This document shows, piece after piece, positions 45,990 to 56,992 of a stretch of DNA of 64,000 nt. The notes beneath the pieces were generated by a model. The model ran no database searches and was not told where the DNA came from. It saw only the letters and a list, made by a program, of their open reading frames with translations. The translations under genes and the position numbers were made by a program. Numbering within the stretch: position 1 is the first letter of the stretch; the number at the start of each line of letters is the position of its first letter. Source of the stretch: Morinoia aosen (Eukaryota; Arthropoda; Malacostraca; Amphipoda; Talitridae); the NCBI GenBank assembly GCA_030386875.1, contig CM059558.1:10239501-10303500 (forward strand), read 5' to 3'.

Positions 45990-46172
45990 TGTTCAGATAC
46001 ATATTTGTGTGTGTGGGAGGGCGGGTGTGTGTGTGTGTCTGTGTGTCTGTGTGTGAGGGGGGGGTTATGGGTGTGTGGGTGCGGGGGGAGGGGTGAGTGT
46101 GTGGGGGGGGGGGAGGGGTGAGTGTGTGGGGGGGGGAGGGGTGTGTGTGTGGGGTGGCGGGGGGGGTGTGTG
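45990..46172. repeat. GT/G-rich low-complexity tract
   Basis: About 180 bases of GTGTGT and long G runs (up to 10 or more). It has clear G-quadruplex potential on the plus strand. The long minus-strand frame through it is a Pro/His/Thr artefact. Confidence 0.9.
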
Positions 46173-46510
46173 TGTATGAATAGCCAGTGTAACTAAGTTC
46201 GGGAAAGGTCGATCTGCTGCCGCGGGAGGCCGGTACAAAGTCGAGTAAGGTCGGCAGAGAGCCGATACATAGAATGGAGAAGCCGCGGAAGGTCGAATTG
46301 GGGCCGCGGAAAGTCGATATGTAGTCGATAAAGGTGGGAATTTCCGAACAGCTGCAAAGGGAATTCAATGGTTTTGTAGCCATTTTTTCCTGCCATAAAA
46401 AGGGGACATGGCGACCAAAAATCGGCTGCTTTTCCGAATAAAACACGGCTAGAAGTCTTGCCTGCCGCGGCACATAATCGACTTGAAAACGTCTTATTTT
46501 TTTAACTGGG

Positions 46511-46920
46511 TAAGCACTCGATGAGAGTCACATTTTTTCGATGAGCCTCATTTTGTCTAGAAGGTTATTTCTAAGCTATAGCACCTATAAACTTCAAATT
46601 AATTTGAATTTTCAGAACAAATTATTCTTCCCGCCGACATGTATGACAAAGCTCTCATACGCTTCCTAGGGGTGCAGGGAGCGAAGTTCCCCTAAGCCCT
46701 CGATGAGAGTCACATTTTTTCGACGAGCCTCATTTTGCGAGAAGTTAATTTCTAAACTGTAGCACCTATAAACTTCAAATAAATTTGAATTTTTAGAGCA
46801 AATAATTCTTCACGCCGACATGTATGACAAAACTCTCAAACGCTTCCTGGGGGGGCAGGGAGCGAAGTTCCCCTAAGCTCTTGATGAGAGTCACATTTTT
46901 TCGATGAGCCTCATTTTGGA
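46511..46920. repeat. ~180-bp tandem subterminal units of foldback 1, inner block
   Basis: Continuation of the same array after the 6.5-kb insertion. Joining 39992 to 46513 gives an unbroken unit that agrees with its neighbours, which proves the insertion and its TA duplication. Confidence 0.9.
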
Positions 46921-47667
46921 AAGAATAATTTCCTATTTGCTGGGAGTGATGAACATTGAAAACAGAAGGCGGATACACTGTCGAAAAAGTCAAATAACAG
47001 CTTTCTACTTTACTCGGCAAATTGTTTCAAAAATCGATCAAACAATGGTTTTTAGTGGCGTCAAATTTTTTTTCCGTAGCAAAAACATATAAAGTATCAT
47101 ATGAGTGAAAGTTATTAAAAAAATATATGGGAAAAATATTAATTAATTGCTCATGCACAAGTAGACCCAGTAAAAACACAAAAATTACATTGTAAGACGA
47201 CTATATATGAGTAGTTTTTGTAAAAAATATCGAACACCAGCAGACCAGCTAATATTGCACAGCAGTTACATGTTCATTGCATCAGAAACACAGGAGAAAT
47301 GGTCGATCAAGCGTATGTGTCAAACATTTAGGCTGCATTCCTAGTGAATAGTTTCCGATTCTACTGCATCGGAAATTTCATTATCGGCGTTATCTTGGTT
47401 TCTGTTTTTCGACCTTTCCTCGCAATACTCTTGGAGATTTTCGTGGTTCAGCTCCCATTGGGACCCGTATTGGTGCTCATCCCGGTGCGTTCTCGGATAG
47501 CTACTCGAGTTATAGGCCCGAGACACTTCACTGACCCTATCGCAAGTATCATTTACTCCACTTTCGTATTCATTGCTATCTTCATGTTCCTCATCATGAG
47601 CTATGTTGGACGAGTTGTTGGTGTCATTATTTAGACCATCATGCTCTGACTCACAAGTCCCCCGGCC

Positions 47668-48198
47668 GCACAGGGTCCAGTCTCGCGAATTTCTGCACCG
47701 CCGAAGCCTCTCGCTCCACCTCCAAGCAGCTACAGTGCCCACCTCCAAACAGCTACAGAAATGTCAGGTTAAATTAATTTAGGTTAGGTTAAGTTAAGTT
47801 AAGTTAGGTTAAGAGGTTAGGTTAAGTTAGGTTAGGTTGGGTAAGGTTAGGCCAAGTTCAGTTAGTTTAAGGTTAATTTAAAAAAGTTTAAAAATGCCTG
47901 TTTTTGCGTGCCGAGATGGAGGGTTGAATAGCGAAACACCAGCGGTCGTTTTCTAAATTTATTATAATGATTTAATACAGGTTAACTTTAACATTCCGCT
48001 CAAGTATCCACTTACTAAGTACTTGTAGTGGTTATAATGCAGTGATTAATAATAAATGTATAACGAACAGATACGTTAACAAATTTCAGTAGTACTACAT
48101 AGTTCAATAATTGGCGCGAATGGCAACATTATGTAGCTGCTTGGAGGTGGAGCGAGAGGCTTCGGCGGTGTAGAAATTCGCGAGACTGGACCCAGTGC
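47668..48198. mobile_element. 531-bp MITE with 9-bp target duplication
   Basis: TIRs of about 67 bp: left GCACAGGGTCCAGTCTCGCG, right the complement with a single change (GCACTGGG), and both continue through GAATTTCT and CCGCCGAAGCCTCTCG. A perfect 9-bp duplication CCCCCGGCC lies at 47659-47667 and 48199-48207. Nine-bp duplications suggest a Mutator-like mobiliser. The interior is non-coding and contains a TTAGG-like array. Confidence 0.93.
47765..47885. repeat. TTAGG-like interspersed repeat
   Basis: Degenerate GGTTAGGTTAAGTTA repeats inside the MITE. TTAGG is the usual arthropod telomere unit, but this is a short internal array. A smaller similar stretch lies at 41640-41710. Confidence 0.75.
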
Positions 48199-48539
48199 CC
48201 CCCGGCCAGTCATGTCATTGAACTCACCATCGTTCGAGTCATTTTGATAATCATCCTCTGACTCACAAGTCCCCCGGTCAGTCAAGTCACTGTACTCGTC
48301 CTTCTCGTCATGCCGATTCTTCTGTTTTTCAGTTGTCTGATGTCGAAGGTCTTCTTCTTATTGACTTTTCTCCTGAAATTTGGAAAATAAATCTTTCGCA
48401 ATATATTTCGAGCATTGACCTAGACAAAGCCAGTGAAATGAGTCAATTTAAGTTGAAAAGAAGAGATTGTAGTCTGTATGTGCGCATTTGGGTGTACATA
48501 TATGCACATACACCTGTGTACACTGGACTAGCAACTGGC

Positions 48540-50140
48540 ATATAAACTATGAATACCAGACTTTTTTCGCACTCCCAACTTCTAACACTACCCAACACAT
48601 CATTTCATTTTATTATTGTAAAACAATCCAAAGCTTAAATGTCTTGTACACGTAAAATGTGGTACCTATGTATGTTTATCAATTGCAGACATTTTACGCC
48701 ATATTCCGAAGATAATGTGTTTTTGTTCTTAAATGAAACCCTTATAGGACATTGATGTTTTCTTTCTTCTTCACATCCAAAAATGCTTTTGGTAGGCTAG
48801 TGTAGTGCAAATTATCATATCATCTCTTACGCTCGAGAGTAAATTATAACAACCGCACCTAAGTCTCGCGTATTTCTGGAAATATTCTGTTCTTGGGAAC
48901 CGTTTTAGAACAATCTTTTTCATGTAGCTGACTCAGGTAGACTGTTTTGAGCCACTATTTTTAGTACGGAAATTATATAAAATTCATGCCATAATAAAAG
49001 ATATTTTCTCCGTTTCCCTCGATTGGAATGCTAGTTTATACTGACTAGTTTAAGCTGATATTTGCGCACATGCTTACTTGTGTATATGTGTACGTGTGCA
49101 AGCTATGCGTACGTAGATAGGTGAATGTGTCGATTATTATAGAGCATTTAAAATATATATATATTTGTTGCGCGATCACCCACATAGGATAAATAAGACG
49201 CTTATCAACCAATGATCCTTTAGATACAATATATAATAAAACATCGTTACAATATTTCATTATAAATTGTTAGCAGCAACCCACACTGAAAAAGTTTTCA
49301 CGAATTTTCTTTGCTTATTATTCTGTATTTCAGAACATCGCACAGCATTTTTATAGAACGTGTATGTATTAGTGATTGCCTCGATGCATAGAAATGTATT
49401 TGTGTATGTTTACGTGTTAGGTGTATTTATTTGCGTAGGTATGTGTGTGCATGTATATGTGTATATATTTACACGTATATATGCACATATGTGTGTACTA
49501 AACTGACAACTAGCATTTTAAATGGAGATAACGGTCTTTTTTCTGTTCACTCTCAACTTGTAACAGTACCTAACTCGTCATCTCTTTATTATTGTAAAGC
49601 ATTCACGTAAAAAACTATACATTTGTTGTGTGATCATCCATTTATATTTAAATAAAAAGCTTATCAACTAATGACTGTTATGTTAAAATTGTTTAATTAT
49701 AAATACATACATAATTGGTAATTTTGTGGTCCTCATGCTTATATATATGCATATTTATTTTTTCCCTGCTTCCTTGAAATGACATTTTTAAACATCTGCC
49801 GAAACAAGCAATTCTAATATTATTTCCTGGTGTAAAGAATTGCGAAGTTTTATGTCATGTGTATCTAAACTTTCAAAAGTGTTCCCAACCCACAATGAAA
49901 ATGCATCGTCCTTGAAATTGTGTTATCTCTTATAATTATCATTACATGTATCATCAAATGTAGATTAAGCAACATTAGGAGTACATTGCTCTCAATCATT
50001 TCATTTCGACTAGTGACATGAGTATTACAATACTCGTGTGAGTGTATCATTTAAGTGTATTAACTTTAAGATATTTTAAAAACCAATGATGGTACTTCTG
50101 TAACATCTCTATTGGAAATAAAATGTTTTTCTTTATTTTT
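48540..50140. repeat. Copies of the 12.4-13.4-kb inverted-repeat family
   Basis: 49530-50140 follows the core and right arm of the element at 12339-13439, from CACTCTCAACTTGTAACA through CACAATGAAAATGCATCGTC to CTCTATTGGAAATAAA. Two more diverged pieces of its core are at 48555-48640 and 49140-49215. The left arm is missing here, so this is a truncated and partly duplicated copy. Confidence 0.75.
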
Positions 50141-50163
50141 TCTTAATAAACATTGGCATCACT

Positions 50164-50415
50164 ATGATGACTCCAAAAAAACACCAACTGCACATAAATA
50201 TCATGGCTATATTTTTAATCCTTTCCTTAGTCATCATGGTTGTAAAGCCCTCACATGAAGGTCTTAATCCAAACACACAAATTCTATATCATGTAGTTAA
50301 CAAAGCGCATTTCAAAATTATAGACGCATTACATATTAACAACCTTAAATCGGCCCTCAATGAAAATAATAATGGTTTCGTTGCTTTAAAACTATTCACT
50401 AGGAATGCAGCCTAA
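50164..50415 (+). CDS. Small ORF with a hydrophobic N-terminal segment
   Basis: An 83-residue frame. Residues 13-29 (IMAIFLILSLVIMVVKP) form a signal-peptide or membrane-anchor type segment, followed by a polar Asn-rich part. Its last codons and stop are inside the right foldback arm, mirroring the acidic ORF that ends at the left arm. Not recognised. It may be a captured gene fragment or chance. Confidence 0.3.
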   Translation: MMTPKKHQLHINIMAIFLILSLVIMVVKPSHEGLNPNTQILYHVVNKAHFKIIDALHINNLKSALNENNNGFVALKLFTRNAA

Positions 50416-51864
50416 ATGTTTGAAACATACGCTTGATCGACCATTTCTCCTGTGTTTCTGGTCCAATGAACGTGTAACTGCTGTGCAATATTAGTGGTGT
50501 TCGATATTTTTACAAAAACGTCTCATATCTAGTCGTCTTACAATGGAATTTTTGTGTTTTTACTGGGTCCACTTGTGCATGAGCAATTGATTGATATTTT
50601 TCCCATTTGTTTTTTAATAACTTTCACTCATATGATGCTTTATATGTTTTTGCTACGGAAAAAAAAATTGACGCCACTAAAAACCATTGTTTGATCGATT
50701 TTTGTAACCATTTGCCGAGTAAAGAAGAAAGCTGTTATTTGACATTTTAGGCAGTGTATCCGCCTTCTGTTTTCAATGTTCATCACTCCCAGCAAATAGG
50801 AAATTATTCTTTCTATTAAGATAAGCGCTTATTTCAACATAAAATAATAATTTCATATTCAATTTCTCGACAAGATGAGGCTCATCGAAAAAATGTGGCT
50901 CTCATCGAGGGCTTACGGGAACTTCACTTCCAGTTGTCTGTGAACGCTGAAGTGTTTTGGCATTTACGAATTTCTCTTAAGAAAGTTTCATTCTTTCTTT
51001 TGAGAGTAATTTGAACTCGATAGGTGCATTATTTCGAAAGTTACATGTGAATAAAGTTAATGAACTTTTATGTTTTGACGGTGTGCGAGTCGAGAAGGTA
51101 TCTCAAGAAATTTCTGTACTTTTCACAAACTTTTTCTTGAACCTTCTCGGCTGTGGCCTGCAGGTCCTTTATTCGGCGTTGTAGTCGGCGTTGAAAGAGA
51201 AGATCCTGGAGAAACTCAAGAGGCGGTTTTCCAGTCGTAATCTCGAAGTAATCGAGTAACCTTCAGAGGTACGCCGGTTACTCGATCCGTCAAAAACAGT
51301 GTTTCCAAAGGTGATCCGTCGCCAAGATTGCTTTTAGAAACACCGGTTAGTGTCACCCAAGTAACTTTCTCCGCAACCTCGTTTTGAAAAGGATTATTAT
51401 CGGGTTGGGTTATGACGTCACTAATGTTTACCAAAAAAGTTTTAGGCGGGAATTTGCTTATGGAGTGACATATTCGTATGTACTTATAAATGAGTGATGT
51501 TTAAAGATAAAATTGAAAAATTTATCAATTATTTTTATTATATAAACATATTGTGTGAAGTTTTTGAGCACTAAAAGGGTAAATTATTTGAAATAAATAT
51601 TTAATGTGTACACACACAGTGTTGATTTTATGCCATTTATTGCAAGGCTGAGGAAAATAAATTGCCATCCAAGTTCAAATATTTCTCATTGTACAAAAAC
51701 TAATCATGGATGTAATATCATTTTTTTAAATAATTCAATATTTATTCTTCTTCGATGTGAATTACGTTTCTGAAATTCTTTTCACTCTTTTGTGAACTAA
51801 CTCTTCCCTATGAAGGATGAAAACTATCAAATGAATTTTCAAATTTCATTTCTTTTTTAAAATA

Positions 51865-52490
51865 TCAAGTTTAACTGATTATTGGCATACATGGTAAACG
51901 TTGAGAAGAGGACCATAATTGATTTCCCACTTTTTAGTGCCTATTCATAGCTAATTAGATGTAAATGAACAATAGTTCTTCCACGCACTTTCCGTCGGAA
52001 ATGAATATTTAACGAGTTATAGCCGAATGTTAATTTTCGTCTCTGCCCACCCAGCGGAGCCTGAACCCACTTCTAGGATCTTTTAGTTGATAACACAATA
52101 GAAATTATTACCCAAAAATAACAAGTTAAAGCGGTATGTAAACTTCAGTCTTAGATGGCGGGAATGCGCTCGATCATTCAAGCGCGTCGGAAGAGAGAGT
52201 CCATTGTAGTGCTGCCATCCGACACGCTACTTCCCGCTTCAAATTATTCCCGCTTCAAACACTGGAGTTGCGGTAACTAATTTACCGTTATAACTCGTGA
52301 AATACTCATTTCCAACGGAATTGCATAGAAGAAAAATTGTTTCTTTATATCTAATTAACTACGTTTAGGCAACGAAAAGTGGAAAATCGATTATGGTCCT
52401 CTCGTGTACATTTACCGCAAATATTCTTCCACTGTAAAAAGCATGGAAGATTAGATCTCTAAAATCACTTTTGACTGGTTAAACTTGGAT
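51865..52490. repeat. Inverted-repeat element of ~600 bp
   Basis: GAGGACCATAATTGATTTCC at 51912 is mirrored by the complement of GGAAAATCGATTATGGTCCT at 52380. The match goes on through TAATTAGAT, GGAAATGA and CGAGTTATA over about 130 bases with moderate divergence. The centre (52030-52250) is unique. Ends and target duplication are not sharp; probably an old MITE. Confidence 0.65.
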
Positions 52491-53735
52491 AAAATCTGCA
52501 ATACAATTCATATTGTAAGTCTAACATTTCTCAATTCATATATTTTATTATATGTTGTAGTAATTATCTAACACTCAAAAAAGTTGAAATAATTGAATGG
52601 TTTTGCCTAAGCTACATGTGAGAAATTCATCATTGTATCAGCATAAATGTTCTCTCCAATATTGTGAGATAGACCTTACTATATTTTATTTATAAAATGT
52701 TCATGTTTTACCCTGGTAAAAATTTCCATCTCTTGAGCTAATACATATTTTTATTTTATTTCAGCATTATTAACTGCCTTGAAGTGATGACTTTAGTTTT
52801 GCTCTACCTATACCAAAGTAGGCTTTATTTCTTTTGTATAAAATGTAAGTAAATTAAATTAAAAATTAAGGTTGTGTCTCCCCTCAAATTGCTTTAATAA
52901 TATCAAAGCTTAGTATTTATTCTTGTACCAAATTTTGCTAAATTTGGGGGCTAAGACGAAATGTTTACTTTTTCATGATACTTATTTGCCTTAGTTGAAG
53001 TTTTGTGAGTAATTAAAGTCTTGTTCAATAAGTTAAACAGTAAAATGTTGGAAAACAGTTTAAATTAAACTCATATATAGTGAAAAATTGAAGGTATACT
53101 AGTAGACATTAGGTAGACTTTACATCTGTTAAATCAATTTAAATATCAATTTTTTTTGCAGGTGACCGCCTACTTTTTCTTGCATCAGTGCTAAGCTTTT
53201 CTCTGTCATTTATGTTGAAACCTTTATTGTAGCACCTTGAATGTATATGTGTATAATACTAATAATGTTACAGTGCTCTTGCGTTAGAATGCGTTTAAAC
53301 AGTACTCTGTGCCATAGAACTGAGCTCATGGTTCTCATGTGTAGGGGTTTTGTCGCTTGTTCAAAGCCAACGGCTGACCTAATTTCAGAGTTGAGTTCCA
53401 GCCACCCCTTATACTTCCAAACGATACGGGATTTTAGACGAATTCAATGTTAGACTTTAATTTTACAGACAGAAGTTATCACATTAACACAAACAAATAA
53501 TAAATACTGAATTTGTAGCATAGAAGTTACATCCATTAATTTTAGACCCCATCGCCAGAACAAATAATGTTAGATGACTATGCACTCCATTGGGTAGCTC
53601 GACCGAAGCCCGAAGATGAAGCAAGTAGGACAAACAGCGATCAGGCATCAGCTACGGAACAGGCTCCTTGAGGTGTTGACCACAGTGCCGCCTACAAAGA
53701 ATGGTCTAACTAAGACGCTAAACAGTAACTAAGTT
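52491..53735. other. AT-rich region, nothing recognised
   Basis: No motif-bearing frame, RNA gene or clear repeat was found in this stretch. Confidence 0.5.
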
Positions 53736-53961
53736 GAATATGCGACAACGGGAATTAAACCTTATTTCACAATATTCCAAAGAAATTAGCAAGGCAGTGC
53801 TAACTTTCTATTTACCTGGGTCGGAAGACACCTACGAGAGAGTGAAGGTAATACGAAACCGTTACCAAGAGGTCACGTCGCAAGAACAGGAAGAAGTGGG
53901 ATTCTAGTGTCAGTAATCCGGACTGTTTATTTGTGAATCACTGACAATACCCCCCCCCAAC
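53735..53961 (-). repeat. Polypurine tract and start of the 3' LTR of Gypsy-3
   Basis: On the minus strand a TTGGGGGGGGGTAT tract (53961-53947) is followed at 53946 by TGTCAG..., the expected start of an LTR, with AATAAA-like signals inside. The other LTR end was not fixed. Its position downstream of Gypsy-3, once foldback 2 is set aside, supports the call. Confidence 0.55.
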
Positions 53962-54149
53962 TGTAGTATAACTGCCACAGATACACAAACATCTGATTAA
54001 CAAAAATCGGGTACACGAAAGCATCACACAAATAGAAAAGTTTCACATTCCTTAATCCTAAACAACGAACACGAACGAATGCGAGCAAACACACCGGCTA
54101 GCCATTTTTGAGAACCCATCTAAGATCCTTCGCGAATTAACCTGACAAA

Positions 54150-54480
54150 AAGGTTTTTTTCTAAACTATAAGACGTACAATCTTAAAATTAGTACCAAAT
54201 TAATGCGCGTGACAAGTACAACATATTTATGCGATTAAAAAAAATTTTACGCCCCTAGCGGGGGCAGGAAGCAGGGCTTTCGTGGCCCGTCAATGGTCGG
54301 CCGATTTTCTCTATAAGGCTCATTTTGAAACGCTTATAATTCCTGGACAATTGCACCTAAAAACTTGAAATTGGTCTCATTATAAAGATCGATTTATTTT
54401 CCAGCTCTGAGTGTATAATAAAACTGTCATACGCTCCCGGGGGGATGACAGAGAGCAAGGTTTCTCTACCTTCTCCTAGC
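54150..54480. repeat. Subterminal ~175-bp units of foldback 2, left arm
   Basis: Two tandem units are related to the 180-bp units of foldback 1: GCTCATTTTG ... GCACCTAAAAACTTGAAATT ... AAACTGTCATACGCTCCCGGGGGG parallels GCCTCATTTTG ... GCACCTATAAACTTC ... AAACTCTCATACGCTTCCTGGGGGG. The mirrored copy is at 62100-62430. Confidence 0.8.
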
Positions 54481-54534
54481 CCGATAATCCGCGCTCGCAA
54501 ATGCCGCCCTCACCTAACTTATGATGTGCTGTTC

Positions 54535-54660
54535 GAATGCTGGTCGTTCGCTGGTCGTTTTGCCTTGTCGTTCTAGCTCTCACACTCACATCGTGGGTCT
54601 TCGAAACCCGGAGGTGACGAATTTTTTTCTCATCGATCACTTTCATGTTTTTCTTACTGA
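54535..54660 (+). repeat. tRNA-like SINE module 1 (left arm)
   Basis: GCTGGTCGTTCGCTGG (A-box-like) is followed about 50 bases later by GGGTCTTCGAAACCCGG (B-box-like) and a T-run. The part after the T-run (CACTTTCATGTTTTTCTTAC) matches module 2. The mirror copy at about 61920-62045 has the better B box, GGGTCTTCGAATCCCGG. Probably a tRNA-derived SINE, not a working tRNA gene. Confidence 0.55.
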
Positions 54661-54689
54661 TGTAGACTTTTGTGAGGCAATATTATTAG

Positions 54690-56342
54690 TAGAGCTGTGC
54701 CAATGCATAACTTGCATATATGCACTCAGAGAGATGAGATATGCAGAACGTTTTATGCAATGCAAAAAATTTTCTTTTGCATATGCAAAATCATATAAGC
54801 AATTTCGCATATACACTACAACAGATGTAATATGCAAAGTGTTTTTTGCATATGCACAATATCATAGCACATATGGTGTCATGCGAGTGGTGCAATTTGA
54901 TCGTCCTGTTTTTAATGTAAAACTGCACATTTGTTCCTTAATCCAGAAATTTTGTGGATTGATGGCACCTCTCGCATACATACTCTCAGTTGCAAGCAAC
55001 ATCACAAGTTTTAACCGGTGCACTGTGGTCAGTACCTGATCCCCAGGTTACCTTTTTGACCTGTTCTTCAGTTGTTAAATATGGTTCATCAATAAAATAC
55101 AATAGAGGTGTCCGAACTGAATTTAATGAAGTTTGAAGTATTTCAGGATTGCATAGTGTGATAGTTTTTGTACATCTAGTGATAGTTTTGTTTTTCTCTT
55201 CTACACATTGGCCTAACTATACTTACAAAAGTGTTCAAGTGAAAATACAACTGTGAAATTTGTATCAATTTCCGAAACATATGCATTCAGTGAAGTAATA
55301 ATAAATACCTCTGTTGTGCTCTGCCTGTTCATTAAAAAATGAGAAAAAGCTCAACAAAGTAATCCCTCTAATTTCGAAAATCCAACGAATTCCCAAAGTT
55401 TGCATCATTATAGTGATTTCGCTTTCTGGACTTAGAGCTGCAATTGACATTTAGAGATTATATACTGATATGAATATTCCTGCAATACTTCTTTATTCAA
55501 AACCTAATGCGAATGTTTGGTATTCTGGGATCTCCGAAATGAGAGGGATTACGTAGAGGAAAATTATGATAATTATTTTCAATTTTTTTTATTAATTTTC
55601 GAATTGAAATGTAGCGATATATTTGATATTATGTAGATGATTGAAGAAGTGAACAAATTTCTTATACCATTCTAATGATTTTCATTATTCAGTAATTACA
55701 CCATGCCCAAAGTACCCCAAAGTGTAAGGAATGATACTTTCATGAATAAATTCCCAGAATATGACTCTGGGGACGGAAATCTGTACAATACTTATTGCGG
55801 GAAAACTGTTCGTTTATCGTGAAACATTATAAGAGTCTACACTGTTTTTGTCCAATATCGGCTGAGACTTCATCTTTATCAATAACGAAGATAATCCTTT
55901 TGGTTCAGCATAAAGTAAACTAAAATTAACCGTTTTCATCTACGATGAAATCACAGAAAGCTGGTAGCTCGCTTTGACTATAATATAAGTTCCTTTCTGT
56001 CAAGGTGTCACGAGTTCGAATCCCATCGCTGCACGGCGATTTTTGCATGGCATCCAGTGAGTATTTTCATGTTTTCTTCATTAGCAGCAAATGCATGATA
56101 TTTTAAATATTGAAGACTATCGGAAAGAATCATTACTTTACGGTTCAATATTTGATATATCGCACAATATCCAACTAACTGAAGTCCTTCATTCAGCAGT
56201 CGCATATTGCTTGCAAATAATTGCGAGTACTGTGCATACGACACTCCGCAATCGCATATATCTAACCTGAGGCCGCATATTTTAAGCGCTGACAAATTCA
56301 CATACGCGTCCATATATGCATGTGTATATTGGCACAGCTTTA
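54690..56342. mobile_element. hAT-type non-autonomous element, left-arm copy
   Basis: The ends TAGAGCTGTGCCAAT and the complement of ATTGGCACAGCTTTA define a 1653-bp element. The flanks ATTATTAG and ATTATGAG match at seven of eight bases. Near the left end are many ATGCATAT / TTTGCATATGCAAAA palindromes, probable subterminal sites. There is no transposase. Confidence 0.88.
55960..56110 (+). repeat. tRNA-like SINE module 2 (left arm), inside the hAT-type element
   Basis: GCTGGTAGCTCGCTTTGAC is followed by TTTCTGTCAAGG (a loop like that of tRNA-Asp) and GAGTTCGAATCCC, then a T-run and GTATTTTCATGTTTTCTTCA. Order and spacing follow a tRNA, but the T stem is poorly paired. The mirror copy is at 60470-60620. 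Confidence 0.55.
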
Positions 56343-56487
56343 ATTATGAGCATTATTAGGTTTCCTCAAAGCGTTACTGCAGAAATAGAAAGTTAGTATC
56401 AAGTTCTTAGTTGGAAAAGTTATGCCAATATGCCAATACAAAATACGCCAATACAAGCGCGCCCCAACGAGAGTGTTCTCAACTATC

Positions 56488-56660
56488 CGCAGTTTTGGGC
56501 AGCTGCGCCGCAACAAGTTGCGGCCGCAATTGCGATCGCAACTCTTTCTGTTGCGGTTGCAACCGGTTGCGCCGCAACAATTTTTGGAAAGTTGCGCACC
56601 TGTTGCGATCGCAACAATTTTCGACGTGTCAGGCCACAACTCGCAACCGCAACATCACGA
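56488..56660. repeat. TTGCG/CGCAA palindrome cluster (left arm)
   Basis: A run of short palindromes built on GTTGC: TTGCGGCCGCAA, TTGCGATCGCAA (twice), GGTTGCAACCGGTTGC, TTGCGCCGCAA. GC-rich against an AT-rich background and kept in the mirror copy. The apparent proteins in all three frames are by-products of the repeat. Confidence 0.9.
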
Positions 56661-56992
56661 TGTCAATTAAATTTGTAGAATAACTTCAATAAAGTTCAAT
56701 ACGCGTTTCTTTCTCGTTTGAAACTAAACCGTACAGGGTACAACCCATCTGGCAAATGTTTATTATTAGCATTAGGCGATACAGTGAACCACATACACTT
56801 TGCTTACAGTATATAAGTATATTTTAATGTAACTCATTATATAACATATGTTATTAGGAATGATGCGAGTTGTCAGTGTAGAATTATGTGTTATACGGCA
56901 AATTTACGTAACTAGATGATGCGATTTGCCAATGTACTTCAAATCGACGATTTTATCTTGGCGTCCTCTCTGCATCCACATTTTAAGCTAAA

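Larger units (their letters stand above)
39993..46510. mobile_element. 6.5-kb TA-flanked insertion in the foldback arm
   Basis: The ends CCCAGTTAAAAA (left) and TTTTTAACTGGG (right) extend into an imperfect ~35-bp TIR. The site TA is duplicated (39991-39992, 46511-46512). The empty site is visible in the neighbouring 180-bp units. Its left part has a short frame and a diverged copy of the foldback-arm sequence (40310-40400). The middle carries a Penelope-like element, and the right part a G-rich microsatellite. No transposase was recognised, so this is a non-autonomous carrier; TA use alone does not decide the superfamily. Confidence 0.82.
47341..48330 (-). pseudogene. Acidic repeat ORF in the foldback-1 core, split by a MITE
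   Basis: On the minus strand an Asp/Glu/Asn/Ser-rich frame runs from about 48330 to 48208 and continues from 47658 to its stop at 47341-47343. It includes two tandem units beginning RGTCESE. A 531-bp MITE separates the units. Leaving it out together with one 9-bp duplication keeps the frame open. A stop stands shortly upstream (near 48350), so this may be a last exon. Its final codons lie at the inner edge of the left arm. No function recognised. Confidence 0.5.
39371..51165. mobile_element. Foldback element 1 (Mutator-like/FB-type), interrupted by nested insertions
   Basis: The left end ACCGGCAGGCCGCAGC and the complement of the right end (ACCTGCAGGCCACAGC) start two long inverted arms. The left arm is 39371-39992 plus 46511-47355; the right arm is about 50390-51165. 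Arm matches include GTGAAAAGTACAGAAATTTC, the block around TCAAATTACTCTC, and the inner block 46915-47355 against 50395-50820. The left arm contains tandem ~180-bp units, and the right arm one partial unit. No clear target duplication remains. The core (47356-50390) has two short frames and a nested MITE. It is a relative of foldback 2. Confidence 0.85.

Noticed and set aside
46193-46473. Proline/histidine/threonine-rich protein on the minus strand
   Set aside because: It is the translation of a GT/G-rich microsatellite, with no conserved part.
39362-51174. A 9-bp target duplication for foldback 1
   Set aside because: CCAATGAAC at the left and CCTTTATTC at the right do not match; the ends may be rearranged or the flanks eroded.
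54594-56030. Functional tRNA genes at the TTCGAATCCC motifs
   Set aside because: The T stems pair badly, acceptor stems are absent, and both sites share a non-tRNA 3' body, which fits SINE copies.
56411-56683. Cys/Arg/Asn-rich proteins in three overlapping frames (and mirror at 59765-60241)
   Set aside because: All three frames are open because of the TTGCG/CGCAA repeat itself; no frame is favoured.
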